A DNA stretch of 57,847 bases from Bacteroidales bacterium (GCA_022508605.1 JAFLUX010000009.1:1-57847); one strand, 5' to 3'. Positions 47,341 through 56,047 are shown, numbered from the stretch's first letter. Notes: generated by a model from the letters alone, not told the origin. A program made the numbers and translations.

Positions 47341-47416
47341 GCGGAAATAGCTCAGTTGGTAGAGCGCAACCTTGCCAAGGTTGAGGTCGCGGGTCCGAAT
47401 CCCGTTTTCCGCTCCA
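47341..47416 (+). tRNA. tRNA-Gly(GCC)
   Basis: 76 nt with an encoded CCA. Acceptor GCGGAAA pairs with TTTCCGC, D-arm GCTC/GAGC, anticodon stem CAACC/GGTTG with loop TTGCCAA giving anticodon GCC, and T-arm GCGGG/CCCGT (one G-U pair) with loop TCCGAAT. It reads GGC and GGU glycine codons. It has a strong promoter and its own terminator. Confidence 0.98.
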
Positions 47417-47419
47417 CGA

Positions 47420-47447
47420 AGCTCCGGATTTCTCCGGAGTTTTTTTT
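47420..47447 (+). terminator. Terminator after tRNA-Gly
   Basis: AGCTCCGG (47420-47427), loop ATTTCT, right arm CCGGAGTT (47434-47441), then TTTTTTG. An 8-bp stem with one G-U pair. Confidence 0.85.
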
Positions 47448-47479
47448 GTTTGTCCGGCTCTGCATCTGGGCCACTTCTA

Positions 47480-47523
47480 CGCTTTTCCAAGAAAAATCGA
47501 CAAGATTTTTCGCGCTTTTCCAA
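47480..47523. repeat. 11-bp direct repeats flanking an 8-bp inverted repeat
   Basis: CGCTTTTCCAA at 47480-47490 and again at 47513-47523 bracket GAAAAATC (47491-47498) and GATTTTTC (47504-47511). It lies between tRNA-Gly and the convergent M48 gene; it could be part of the M48 terminator. Confidence 0.5.
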
Positions 47524-47609
47524 ATTCCGGTTGCTTCGAAGCCGTTATCCACCAGCGGCAGGGGACTGATTCAGGCCGTTCCGGATTACGGGCACCAGGC
47601 CGTGAACTG

Positions 47610-48404
47610 CTATTTGTTCTCCGCGACGTATTTGTCCGCCTTTTCTTTCATCTTGGCGGCGCGCTTCTCGCTGTCAGGGTGCGAGGAGAACATCTTCTGT
47701 ACGGCCGAGGCTTTTTCTCCCTTGGAGAGCTCCACGAGCTTGTTGAGGCTGTTTGCCATGCCGTAGGGGCTGAATCCATATTTTACCGCGAACAGCATCC
47801 CGTAATCATCGGCGGCATATTCCTGCTTCTGTGAGAACTGGGCGCCCATGAAGGCTGCGGCCACATCGCCGAGCTGAGACTCGGAGAGCTGTCCTATGGT
47901 GCCTCCGACGGCCCCTGCGGCATTGCGCGCTGCCGATGCCAGGTAGGCGCTCTTCATGGCGTCTTTGACGTCGTGGTTGACCACGTGTCCGATTTCGTGG
48001 CCTATTATGGCCATCAGTTCGTCATCGTCCATTATGTCCATGAGGGACGAAAATACGCGAATCGAGCCGTCTCCGCAGGCGAAGGCATTGACATCTATCA
48101 CATAGTACACCTTGAAATTCAGGGGCAGCCCGTCGGCATCGGTGATTCCGGCCGTGAGCCTCTTCAGGCGGGCGTCGTATTCGCCCTCGTCTATGGGGTT
48201 GTGGGCATCCATCCACTCCACGGATTCGCGGCACATGCGGGCTATGTCCGCATCGGAAAGCGTGACGGCCGATGCCACGTCGCCTATGGCGTTGAGGGCC
48301 TTGCCGGCGTTGATTGTGCGGTTGCCTATTTTTATCTGGGCGGAAGATACGGCAGCACAGCACATGAGCATGGCCGCCGCGGCGATGACTTTGCGTTTGA
48401 ACAT
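47610..48404 (-). CDS. Exported M48-family metallopeptidase
   Basis: A 264-residue protein with signal peptide MFKRKVIAAAAMLMCCAAV ending SSAQ. The zinc motif is HEIGH (136-140) in IIGHEIGHVVNHD, with the third ligand Glu in QKQEYAADDYG near 195 and FSSHPDSEKRAAKM at the end, as in the Ste24/HtpX/LoiP-like M48B peptidases. There are no membrane segments beyond the signal peptide, so it should be periplasmic or outer-membrane-associated. Likely role: quality control of envelope proteins. Confidence 0.9.
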   Translation of the reverse strand: MFKRKVIAAAAMLMCCAAVSSAQIKIGNRTINAGKALNAIGDVASAVTLSDADIARMCRESVEWMDAHNPIDEGEYDARLKRLTAGITDADGLPLNFKVYYVIDVNAFACGDGSIRVFSSLMDIMDDDELMAIIGHEIGHVVNHDVKDAMKSAYLASAARNAAGAVGGTIGQLSESQLGDVAAAFMGAQFSQKQEYAADDYGMLFAVKYGFSPYGMANSLNKLVELSKGEKASAVQKMFSSHPDSEKRAAKMKEKADKYVAENK

Positions 48405-48427
48405 ATTTTCAGTCTGTTTTCGGGTGG

Positions 48428-48435
48428 CAAAGATA
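48428..48435 (-). promoter_or_regulatory. -7 box TATCTTTG for the M48 peptidase
   Basis: TATCTTTG on the minus strand, ending 23 nt before the ATG at 48404. No clear -33 TTG. Confidence 0.6.
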
Positions 48436-48472
48436 GTGAAAAAATCCGTGACCCATATTCGTGGAAAATAGT

Positions 48473-48480
48473 TACATTTG
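48473..48480 (+). promoter_or_regulatory. -7 box TACATTTG for the sphingolipid/malQ/glyS unit
   Basis: TACATTTG ends 29 nt before the ATG at 48510. The same box type drives the tRNA. The -33 region is not clear. Confidence 0.6.
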
Positions 48481-48509
48481 TAAATTAATGTATAGAGACC
48501 TTACCTGAC

Positions 48510-49700
48510 ATGAACAAGCTATTGAACAGGATTTGCTCCGAATTTACGCTGCCCGACGATGTGAAGCAGCAGGGCATTTATCCTTACTACAGACCCATTT
48601 CCTCCGGACAGGACCCGGTGGTGACCATGGCGGACGGCCGCAAGGTGCTGATGTTCGGCTCCAATTCATATCTCGGACTTTCTGACGATGCGAGACTCAA
48701 GGAAGCGGCCGTCGCGGCCGTGAACAAGTACGGGACGAGCTGTTCGGGAAGCCGTTTCCTGAACGGAACCCTCGATATTCACGAAGAGCTCGAGGCCAAG
48801 CTCGCCGCGTTCGTCGGCAAGGAGGACGCCGTCACGTACAGCACCGGCTTCCAGGTCAACCTCGGAGTGGTAAGCTGCCTGGGGATGAGGGGAGGGTTCA
48901 TCTTCCTGGATGCCCTCGACCATGCCTGCATCATAGACGGCAGCCGCTTGAGCTTCAGCACGGTACGGAAGTTCCGCCACAATGACATGGCCGACCTTGA
49001 AAAGAAGCTCAAACTTACTCCGCGCAAGGCCGGCAAGCTCGTGGTGGTGGACGGAGTTTACTCCATGGAGGGCGATCTCGCCCCAGTGCCGCAGCTTGCT
49101 GAATTGTGCGAAAAATACAATGCCACGCTGATGATCGACGATGCCCACGGACTGGGCGTCTTCGGCGAGAACGGTTCTGGCACGGCCAGCCATTTCGGCC
49201 TCACAGACAAAGTGGACCTCATAATGGGCACGTTCTCGAAAAGTTTCGGTTCCTTAGGCGGCTTCATCGCCGGCGACAGGGGAGTAATCAACTACTTGAA
49301 GCACCACTCCCGTTCGCTGATATTCAGCGCCTCCATGACCCCCGCGGCCGCCGCAGCGGCATCCAGGGCCATAGACATAATGCGCGAAGAACCGGAGAGG
49401 AGGGAAAATCTCTGGGCCGTGACGCGCCACGCCTGGAAGTGTTTCAGGGATGCCGGATTCGACATCGGACGCACGGAATCTCCTATCATACCCCTTTTCG
49501 TGCGCGACACGTTCAAGGCCATGACGGTCGTGAAGATGGCCTATGATGCAGGAGTGTTCATCACCCCTGTCATAGCCCCCGCCGTGCCTGAACAGGACGT
49601 CCTCATACGTTTTGCGCTCATGGCCACCCATACCGAGGCCCACGTGGACGAAGCGGTGGAAAAACTTACGGAGATATTCAGGAAACTCGAAATAATATGA
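48510..49700 (+). CDS. spt: Serine palmitoyltransferase (alpha-oxoamine synthase)
   Basis: A 396-residue PLP enzyme of the alpha-oxoamine synthase family that joins serine with an acyl-CoA to make 3-ketosphinganine. Segments such as QGIYPYYRPISSGQ, LMFGSNSYLGLS, GTSCSGSRFLNGTLDIHEEL, VDGVYSMEGDLAP, IDDAHGLGVFGENGSGT and GTFSKSFGSLGGF (PLP Lys244) match Bacteroides-type SPT better than glycine C-acetyltransferase, the nearest alternative. It overlaps the following SDR gene by ATGA, which supports a sphingolipid role. Confidence 0.88.
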   Translation: MNKLLNRICSEFTLPDDVKQQGIYPYYRPISSGQDPVVTMADGRKVLMFGSNSYLGLSDDARLKEAAVAAVNKYGTSCSGSRFLNGTLDIHEELEAKLAAFVGKEDAVTYSTGFQVNLGVVSCLGMRGGFIFLDALDHACIIDGSRLSFSTVRKFRHNDMADLEKKLKLTPRKAGKLVVVDGVYSMEGDLAPVPQLAELCEKYNATLMIDDAHGLGVFGENGSGTASHFGLTDKVDLIMGTFSKSFGSLGGFIAGDRGVINYLKHHSRSLIFSASMTPAAAAAASRAIDIMREEPERRENLWAVTRHAWKCFRDAGFDIGRTESPIIPLFVRDTFKAMTVVKMAYDAGVFITPVIAPAVPEQDVLIRFALMATHTEAHVDEAVEKLTEIFRKLEII

Positions 49701-50491
49701 TAATTCTCATTACCGGCATAAGCTCCGGCTTCGGAAAGGCGATGGCTGAAAGGCTTTCTTCGGAAGGCCATACCGTCTACGGCACCCACCGCAAGGATGT
49801 GACGCCCCTTCCCGGGGTCCGTTACATACGGGCAGACGTGCAGAACGAGGATGACTGCCGGGATGCGGTGCGCAGGGTCATCGACGAACAGGGGCGTATA
49901 GACGTGTTCATAAACAATGCCGGCATGGGCATAGGCGGCCCGCTGGAATTTTGCTCCCTCTCCTCGGCGCAGCGGCAGATGGACGTCAACTGGATGGGCA
50001 TGGTGCGTATGCTGCATTTCGTCATCCCGGAGATGCGCCGCCGGAAAAGCGGGAAAATCATCTGCATAAGTTCCATAGGCGGCCTGATGGGGCTTCCTTT
50101 CCAGGGGTTGTATTCCGCAAGCAAATTTGCCATGGAGGGCTATTGCGAAGCCCTCAGGATGGAGCTGCGGACGCACGGGATAAAGGTTGTGGTAGTCCAG
50201 CCTGGCGATTTTGCCACCTCGTTCACGGAGAGCCGCAGTAGCGTGTCGTCTCCGGAGGCCGAAGCCGCATATCCGTCGTATTCCCGCTCGCTCCGCAGCA
50301 TAGAGCACGATGAGACGACCGGGCTGAAACCGGAATACCTCGCCGCCCGCGTGAGCCGGATAGTCGCGTCCCGCAGACCCCGGGCCCACTATGTCGTCGC
50401 CACGCTCGAACAGCGCCTGTCGGTGTTCTTGAAGGCGGTGCTGCCGGCCGGATGTTTTGAAGCCATACTCAGATCTTACTACAAGCTATAG
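49697..50491 (+). CDS. Short-chain dehydrogenase, candidate 3-ketosphinganine reductase
   Basis: A 264-residue classical SDR. The dinucleotide motif is ITGISSGFGKAMAERLSSEG (TGxxxGxG), with NNAGMGIGG, catalytic Ser in CISSIGGLMG, and YSASKFAMEG holding Tyr and Lys. The partner substrate is not evident from sequence, but overlapping translation with SPT makes reduction of 3-ketosphinganine the likely job. A general SDR role is the alternative. malQ starts on its last base. Confidence 0.75.
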   Translation: MIILITGISSGFGKAMAERLSSEGHTVYGTHRKDVTPLPGVRYIRADVQNEDDCRDAVRRVIDEQGRIDVFINNAGMGIGGPLEFCSLSSAQRQMDVNWMGMVRMLHFVIPEMRRRKSGKIICISSIGGLMGLPFQGLYSASKFAMEGYCEALRMELRTHGIKVVVVQPGDFATSFTESRSSVSSPEAEAAYPSYSRSLRSIEHDETTGLKPEYLAARVSRIVASRRPRAHYVVATLEQRLSVFLKAVLPAGCFEAILRSYYKL

Positions 50492-52380
50492 TGAAGACCA
50501 CATTCAACATCCACTACGGGACGTCATGGGGCGAGAGCCTGAGCATAGTGCTCAAAGACAAGAAGTATCCCATGGCCTGGCATGACGGGGGCCTGTGGAG
50601 CGTCACCGTCAATGTGTCTTCCGCCGCGCTCAAGGACTATTGGTACGTGGTCATAAGGGACGGCGTAATCGTACGCAGCGAGTGGGAGCACCACAGCGGC
50701 ACTCCGGCGGCGGTCATCAATGACAGCTGGAACGACTGCCCTGTTCCCGGATGCCCTTTTGTACGCCGGCATGCCGCAGGGCTTTTCGACGAACCGGGTT
50801 TCCGCGGGGCCGGCACTGCCGTGCCTGTGTTTTCGCTCCGCTCCTCGGAAGATTTCGGCATAGGGGATTTCCGCGACCTGCGCCCTCTCGTGGACTGGGC
50901 CGCGGCCACCGGCCAGAGCATCATACAACTTCTTCCGGTGGGGGACACCACACGAAAAGGGGAGTGGACCGATTCCTATCCGTACAGTCCCGTTTCTTCG
51001 TTCGCGCTTCATCCGCTTTATCTGCGCCTGCAGGAAATCGGAGTCGAGGCCGACGAGGCCTTCCGCCGCGAGCAGGCGGAGCTCAACGCCCTCCCTGAAA
51101 TCGACTATCCGCGTGTGTTCCGGGCGAAAATGTCGCATGTGCGCAGGGCTTGGGAAAAAACCGGAGCGAAGGACATTTCGTGCGCTTCTTTCAAGCGTTT
51201 CTGCAAGTCCAACGCCGGCTGGCTCGACGAGTATGCGGAATTTTGTGCGCAGCGCGATTCCACCGAGCCGGAGTACTGGCGATGGATTCAATGGCATCTG
51301 GACCGCCAGTTTGCGGACGAAGCCGCCTATGCCCGCTCCCGGGGGGTGCATTTCAAGGGCGACCTGCCCATAGGAGTGAGCGCTGACAGTGCCGATGCCT
51401 TTTACCACCCCGAACTTTTCAACCTCGATTCCTGCGCCGGGGCGCCGCCGGACTTTTTCAGCCGGGACGGCCAAAACTGGGGTTTCCCGACCTACAACTG
51501 GGAGGAGATGGCGAAGGACGGCTATGCCTGGTGGAAAGCGCGCCTGCGCAAGATGAGCGAGTATTTCGACGCTTTCCGCATCGACCACATACTGGGATTT
51601 TTCCGAATATGGGAGATTCCAGTGGAATACCGCAGCGGGGCGATGGGACATTTCAATCCGGCGATTCCCTACAGCCCGGAAGAAATAGAGGCCGAAGGCC
51701 TGCCGGTGGAGGGCCTGTTCCTGCCCGACCCGCGCAATCCGGGCCGCGTGCAGCCACGCATATTGCCGGATTCCGCAAAGCTCTCCCAGTGGCAGCATGA
51801 GCGTTTCGGGGCCATATACAACGACTTCTTCTACAGGCGCAACGACGCACTCTGGCGCCGCAACGCAGAACTCAAGCTCCCGGAGCTGCTTGATGTGACG
51901 GGGATGCTGGCCTGCGGGGAAGATCTCGGGATGGTGCCCGACTGCGTGGGCGGAGTGATGGCCAAAGAGACGATACTGTCTTTGGAGATGGAGAATATGG
52001 ACAAGGGCCGTCCCTGGCCAGAGCTTGCGGTGTGCGCCACATCTTCGCACGACATGGCGACGCTGCGCATGCAGTTCGCCGCCGACAACGGCCGGGACAT
52101 GGAGCCGTGGGAGGTGCGCCGTGCGCTTATGCGTCACCTGGATTCCGCCCCCATGCTTGCGATTTTCCCGCTCCAGGACTGGCTGGCCCTCGACGGGCGG
52201 CTCCGCCGCAGCGAATACGGGGCGGAGCGCATCAATCTTCCTTCGGAGCCGAATCATCACTGGTGCTACCGCATGCACATCGGTGTGGAGCAGGTGCGTG
52301 ACGCGTCTTCCCTGAAGGTGGAAGTCGCCGGAATGCTCAAGGATACACGACGATACAATACAAAGAACAGAATATTATGA
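50491..52380 (+). CDS. malQ: 4-alpha-glucanotransferase (GH77) with one N-terminal starch-binding-like module
   Basis: A 629-residue enzyme starting at GTG, overlapping the SDR stop by one base. Residues 1-100 read like a CBM20-type beta-sandwich (HYGTSWGESLSIVLKDKKYP; KDYWYVVIRDG). The GH77 domain begins near AVPVFSLRSSEDFGIGDFRD; the catalytic Asp365 (FRIDHILG), Glu477 (GEDLG) and Asp521 (SSHDMATL) are all present. It shuffles alpha-1,4-glucans in maltodextrin and glycogen metabolism. Bacteroides relatives I recall are about 890 residues with two such modules, so this one is shorter. Confidence 0.92.
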   Translation: MKTTFNIHYGTSWGESLSIVLKDKKYPMAWHDGGLWSVTVNVSSAALKDYWYVVIRDGVIVRSEWEHHSGTPAAVINDSWNDCPVPGCPFVRRHAAGLFDEPGFRGAGTAVPVFSLRSSEDFGIGDFRDLRPLVDWAAATGQSIIQLLPVGDTTRKGEWTDSYPYSPVSSFALHPLYLRLQEIGVEADEAFRREQAELNALPEIDYPRVFRAKMSHVRRAWEKTGAKDISCASFKRFCKSNAGWLDEYAEFCAQRDSTEPEYWRWIQWHLDRQFADEAAYARSRGVHFKGDLPIGVSADSADAFYHPELFNLDSCAGAPPDFFSRDGQNWGFPTYNWEEMAKDGYAWWKARLRKMSEYFDAFRIDHILGFFRIWEIPVEYRSGAMGHFNPAIPYSPEEIEAEGLPVEGLFLPDPRNPGRVQPRILPDSAKLSQWQHERFGAIYNDFFYRRNDALWRRNAELKLPELLDVTGMLACGEDLGMVPDCVGGVMAKETILSLEMENMDKGRPWPELAVCATSSHDMATLRMQFAADNGRDMEPWEVRRALMRHLDSAPMLAIFPLQDWLALDGRLRRSEYGAERINLPSEPNHHWCYRMHIGVEQVRDASSLKVEVAGMLKDTRRYNTKNRIL

Positions 52381-53915
52381 CACAGGATGAATTATTCAAA
52401 GTGCTGGTGGCACATTGCAAGGAATACGGTTTCATATTCCCCTCCAGCGAAATTTATGACGGCCTTGCCGCCGTGTACGATTACGGTCAGATGGGCGTCG
52501 AGCTCAAAAACAACATAAAGCAGTATTGGTGGAATGCGATGACCCGGCTCAACGAGAATATAGTCGGCATCGACTCGTGCATCTTCATGCATCCCCGCAT
52601 CTGGGAGGCCTCTGGCCACGTGGGAGCTTTCAACGACCCTCTGATAGACAATAAGGACTCCAAGAAACGCTATCGCGCCGATGTTCTCATCGAGGAGTTC
52701 CTCGCGAAGATAGAGGAGAAGATGAACAAAGAGGTGGAAAAGGGCCGCAAGCGCTTCGGAGAGGCTTTCGACGAGGACCAGTTCCGCGCCACCAACCCCA
52801 ATGTGCTTCGGGAAAAGGCGAAATTCGATGCGGTGCATTCGCGTTTCGTGGAGGTGCAGGAGGCGGGGGACCTCGCCGGCTACAAGCAGATAATAGTTGA
52901 CAACAATATCGTTTGCCCTATCAGCGGCACCTGCAACTGGACCGATGTGCGTCAGTTCAACCTGATGTTCAGCACCTCCATGGGCAGCACCGCAGAGGGG
53001 GCGAATACCATATACCTGCGTCCGGAGACGGCACAGGGCATTTTCGTGAACTATCTCAATGTGCAGAAGACCGGCCGCATGAAGCTGCCTTTCGGCATAG
53101 CCCAGATAGGCAAGGCATTCCGCAACGAGATTGTCGCCCGCCAGTTCGTTTTCCGCATGAGGGAGTTCGAGCAGATGGAAATGCAGTTCTTCATCAAGCC
53201 CGGCACCGAGTTGGAGTGGTTTGCAAAGTGGAAGGAAAACCGCATGAAATGGCATGTCAACTTGGGCATGGGTGCGGAGAACTACCGTTTCCACGACCAT
53301 GAGAAGCTGGCCCACTACGCCAACGCCGCAACGGACATAGAGTTCTGCTTCCCCTTCGGATTCAAGGAGCTCGAGGGCATACACAGCCGCACCGACTGGG
53401 ATCTCGGCAACCACCAGAAGTTCTCCGGACGCAAAATCCAGTACTTCGACAATGAGACCTCCGAGGCGTTTACTCCCTATGTGGTGGAGACCTCCATAGG
53501 CGTAGACCGTATGGTGCTCGCCGTACTCAGCCATTCTTACAAGGAGGAGCAGCTGGAGAACGGAGAGAGCCGCGTGGTGCTCAGCATACCCGCTCCGCTG
53601 GCACCGGTGAAAGCTGCGGTCCTGCCGCTTGTCAAGAAGGACGGCCTGCCTGAGCTGGCACAGGAGGTGATGGACGAACTCAAGTTCGACTTCAACTGCC
53701 AGTATGAGGAGAAAGACTCCATAGGCAAGCGCTACCGCCGTCAGGATGCGATAGGAACCCCGTTCTGCATCACCGTAGACCATGAGTCCCTTGTCGACCG
53801 CTGCGTGACTGTGCGCGACCGCGATACGATGCAGCAGGAGCGTGTGCCCATCGGCGAGCTGCGCAGCCTCATCGACAAGAGGGTCAACCTGAACAACCTG
53901 CTCCGCAACCTGTAG
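52377..53915 (+). CDS. glyS: Glycine-tRNA ligase (single-chain, alpha2 type)
   Basis: A 512-residue class II synthetase of the eukaryote-like dimeric type. FIFPSSEIYDGLAAVYDYGQ and GSTAEGANTIYLRPETAQG form motif 1 and the Gly-binding region; FGIAQIGKAFRNEIVARQFV is motif 2, and VVETSIGVDRMVLAVL motif 3. The C-terminal anticodon-binding domain has KAAVLPLVKKDGLPELAQEV. It overlaps malQ by ATGA. A tRNA-Gly lies 5 kb upstream. Confidence 0.96.
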   Translation: MTQDELFKVLVAHCKEYGFIFPSSEIYDGLAAVYDYGQMGVELKNNIKQYWWNAMTRLNENIVGIDSCIFMHPRIWEASGHVGAFNDPLIDNKDSKKRYRADVLIEEFLAKIEEKMNKEVEKGRKRFGEAFDEDQFRATNPNVLREKAKFDAVHSRFVEVQEAGDLAGYKQIIVDNNIVCPISGTCNWTDVRQFNLMFSTSMGSTAEGANTIYLRPETAQGIFVNYLNVQKTGRMKLPFGIAQIGKAFRNEIVARQFVFRMREFEQMEMQFFIKPGTELEWFAKWKENRMKWHVNLGMGAENYRFHDHEKLAHYANAATDIEFCFPFGFKELEGIHSRTDWDLGNHQKFSGRKIQYFDNETSEAFTPYVVETSIGVDRMVLAVLSHSYKEEQLENGESRVVLSIPAPLAPVKAAVLPLVKKDGLPELAQEVMDELKFDFNCQYEEKDSIGKRYRRQDAIGTPFCITVDHESLVDRCVTVRDRDTMQQERVPIGELRSLIDKRVNLNNLLRNL

Positions 53916-53938
53916 TTGCGCCTAATAGTATTGCAGTT

Positions 53939-55051
53939 ATGAAAGCGGAAAAACGACTCGCAAGTCTCGATGCGCTCAGGGGCTTCGATATGTTGTTCAT
54001 CATAGGACTCTCCTCGCTCATAGCCGCGCTGTGCCGTCTCTTCCCGGACGGGGCAGACAGCTGGCTGCTAAGGCAGATGTCGCACGTAGAGTGGGACGGT
54101 CTGACCCATCACGACACAATCTTTCCGCTTTTCCTTTTCATCGCGGGCATATCATTCCCCTTCTCCTTTGCAAAACAGCAGGAGAGGGGGACTCCGCGGT
54201 GGAAAATATACTGCAGGATATTCCGCCGTGCTGCCGTGCTGATATTTCTCGGCCTGGTTTGCAACGGCCTGCTTAAGTTCCAGTTTGCGGATTTGCGCTT
54301 TTGCAGCGTGCTGGGACGCATAGGGCTTGCGTGGATGTTCGCGGCTCTGCTGTTCATCAATTTCAAGCCATCAGTGCGGGTCGTCATAGCCGTTTTGCTG
54401 CTGACGGGCTATTGGCTTCTACTTCGTTTCGTGCCCGCTCCGGATGCCCCGGCCGGCGCTTCGCCGTTCAGTTTCGAGGGCAATCTGGTCGGTTATGTGG
54501 ACCGCTGCCTTTTCCCCGGCCACTTGTACAAAGGTGCCGGAGGCGTTTTCGACCCGGAGGGCACGCTGAGCACGGTGCCCGCCATAGTTACCGCCATGCT
54601 GGGGATGTTTGCCGGCGAATGGGTGCGCAGGAGGGGCATATCCGAGGGCCGCAAGACGGGGTACATGCTCGCCACCGCGGCGCTGATGCTTGCCGCCGGA
54701 CTTTTGTGGGCGCAGTTTTTCCCCATTAACAAGAAACTCTGGAGTAGCAGTTTCGTGCTGGTTGTCGGGGCCTACTCGCTGGCGCTGTTCGCCTTGTTCT
54801 ATTGGATAATAGATGTAAAGGGGTACAAGAAGTGGGCATTTCCCTTCATGGTGGTGGGCATGAACTCTATAGCCATATTCATGATACCCCGCGTCATCAA
54901 CTTCCGCTATGCCACGGACTTCTTCCTCGAAGGCCTCTGCGGCATCATGCCCCCGCTATGGGGCAAGGCGCTGTGGTACTTGGGCTTCCTCGCCCTCAAC
55001 TGGCTTTTCCTGTACTTCCTTTACCGCAAGAAGATATTCCTGAAGGTTTAG
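53939..55051 (+). CDS. Polytopic membrane protein, DUF5009 / heparan-alpha-glucosaminide N-acetyltransferase-like
   Basis: A 370-residue protein with about 10 hydrophobic segments. MKAEKRLASLDALRGFDMLF is the start of the DUF5009/NagX-like membrane acyltransferase family, and DTIFPLFLFIAGISFPFSFA with WDGLTHHD follows (a conserved His). A long periplasmic-looking loop (AGGVFDPEGTLSTVPAIVTA) lies mid-protein. Homologues act on amino sugars or, as I recall from work in Tannerella, may include a MurNAc transporter (MurT); I cannot verify which applies. It is 24 nt after glyS. Confidence 0.75.
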   Translation: MKAEKRLASLDALRGFDMLFIIGLSSLIAALCRLFPDGADSWLLRQMSHVEWDGLTHHDTIFPLFLFIAGISFPFSFAKQQERGTPRWKIYCRIFRRAAVLIFLGLVCNGLLKFQFADLRFCSVLGRIGLAWMFAALLFINFKPSVRVVIAVLLLTGYWLLLRFVPAPDAPAGASPFSFEGNLVGYVDRCLFPGHLYKGAGGVFDPEGTLSTVPAIVTAMLGMFAGEWVRRRGISEGRKTGYMLATAALMLAAGLLWAQFFPINKKLWSSSFVLVVGAYSLALFALFYWIIDVKGYKKWAFPFMVVGMNSIAIFMIPRVINFRYATDFFLEGLCGIMPPLWGKALWYLGFLALNWLFLYFLYRKKIFLKV

Positions 55052-55090
55052 GGCCTGTCAGTTTCGTTTTGCTGCCGGCAGGCCGTCGGC

Positions 55091-55966
55091 TCAGGCTTTA
55101 TCGTCGTCGTCTTCTTCATCGTCAAAATCGTCTTCGGCTTCGTCAAAATCGTCGATGTCGTCGGAGAGGTCTTCTATCGTCCATTCGCTGTCGGCGTCTT
55201 CCCGGTATGCAAAATGCCATTTCCCGAGTTTGAATAAATCAGACAGGGTCGGATCGATGCGCAGAATCTCCTCGATGGAACTCAGCCTCAAGGGCTCGTC
55301 TTCCGTTTCCTCGTCTTCCGTCTCCTCGTCTTCCGAATAATCGCAGTCGGTTTCGACGCTCCAATAGTCCTCATGGTTTCCTATGGAAGTGACCGGATAT
55401 TTACCCTCCAGTACCGCCGAGTCTGCCAAAACGGGAATAGACTTTTTGGGGACCCGGCCGGCTGCTGCATCCGTCTTGAAAATGCTCTGCCACAGCGAGG
55501 GCGTCTCGTCGACGAGCAGGTCGGGGTTGCCGCTGTATTCTGCTATAAGCTTTCTGAGCCGTTTGGCTAAGAATGATGCCGGAATAAGAGGCGTGCTGTC
55601 GGAAATATAAAGCTCCTCGTGTCCGAACTGTTTCACGCCGAGATACAGTTCGCCCGAATGCTTGAACAATACTATGTAGGAAATGTCTTTCCACGCGAAA
55701 AAGACTCCGGGATGGCCGAAGCGCCCCAATGTGACACCCTTGGAATCCAATTTAAGGAGAGTGTCGTTTTTGTGGGGATTCTTGCGTATCAATCTGAAGA
55801 GTGGCAGCAGCGACAGCAGCAAGCCTATGGCCATTAAGGGAAGGATGAAGAGATAGCGTGAAATAAACACTGCAGCGAGGCACAAGACGAAAAATACGCC
55901 GAAAATCAGGCTGTTGATTTTCGAGAAGAATCCCTTGGTCAGAATGAAGGCTTTTTCATTGGACAT
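55091..55966 (-). CDS. Membrane protein with bPH-like domain and very acidic C-terminal tail
   Basis: A 291-residue protein from MSNEKAFILTKGFFSKINSL; the frame stays open upstream but is not supported further. Two transmembrane helices (about 18-35 and 37-57) are followed by a domain reminiscent of bacterial PH-like proteins (LLKLDSKGVTLGRFGHPGVF; AWKDISYIVLFKHSGELYLG). The tail is extremely acidic: tandem EETEDEETEDE near 225-235 and a final DDFDEAEDDFDDEEDDDDKA. Function unknown. Confidence 0.65.
   Translation of the reverse strand: MSNEKAFILTKGFFSKINSLIFGVFFVLCLAAVFISRYLFILPLMAIGLLLSLLPLFRLIRKNPHKNDTLLKLDSKGVTLGRFGHPGVFFAWKDISYIVLFKHSGELYLGVKQFGHEELYISDSTPLIPASFLAKRLRKLIAEYSGNPDLLVDETPSLWQSIFKTDAAAGRVPKKSIPVLADSAVLEGKYPVTSIGNHEDYWSVETDCDYSEDEETEDEETEDEPLRLSSIEEILRIDPTLSDLFKLGKWHFAYREDADSEWTIEDLSDDIDDFDEAEDDFDDEEDDDDKA
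55295..55335. repeat. 15-bp tandem repeat encoding the EETED run
   Basis: CTCGTCTTCCGTTTC, CTCGTCTTCCGTCTC and a partial third unit CTCGTCTTCCG follow one another. Read on the minus strand they encode the acidic repeat of the tail. A likely site of slippage-driven length change. Confidence 0.7.
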
Positions 55967-56010
55967 GATTGCTCGGTATTTATGGTCTTCGCAAGGTAGA
56001 AATAATAAAC

Positions 56011-56047
56011 GAAAAACAAAAACCCCGAAGCCATAAGAGCCTCGGGG
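56011..56047 (-). terminator. Terminator after secDF
   Basis: CCCCGAAGC and GCCTCGGGG pair with one mismatch around CATAAGA; on the minus strand the stem is followed by TTTTTGTTTTTC. Confidence 0.8.

Noticed and set aside
47341..47416. tRNA-Gly 3' end as an integration site
   Set aside because: No copy of the tRNA 3' sequence is seen downstream and there are no integrase or phage genes.
47559..47567. TTATCCACC, one mismatch from a DnaA box
   Set aside because: A single imperfect copy without clustering or a neighbouring AT-rich unwinding region; no support for oriC here.
49641..49656. CACGTG-centred site resembling parS
   Set aside because: Only about 11 of 16 positions match TGTTCCACGTGGAACA and it lies in the SPT coding region; the similar CACGTG at 52617 fits even less.
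55052..55090. GGCCTG ... CAGGCC hairpin after the DUF5009 gene
   Set aside because: Only a 6-bp stem around a 21-nt loop and no U-tract; too weak to call a terminator.
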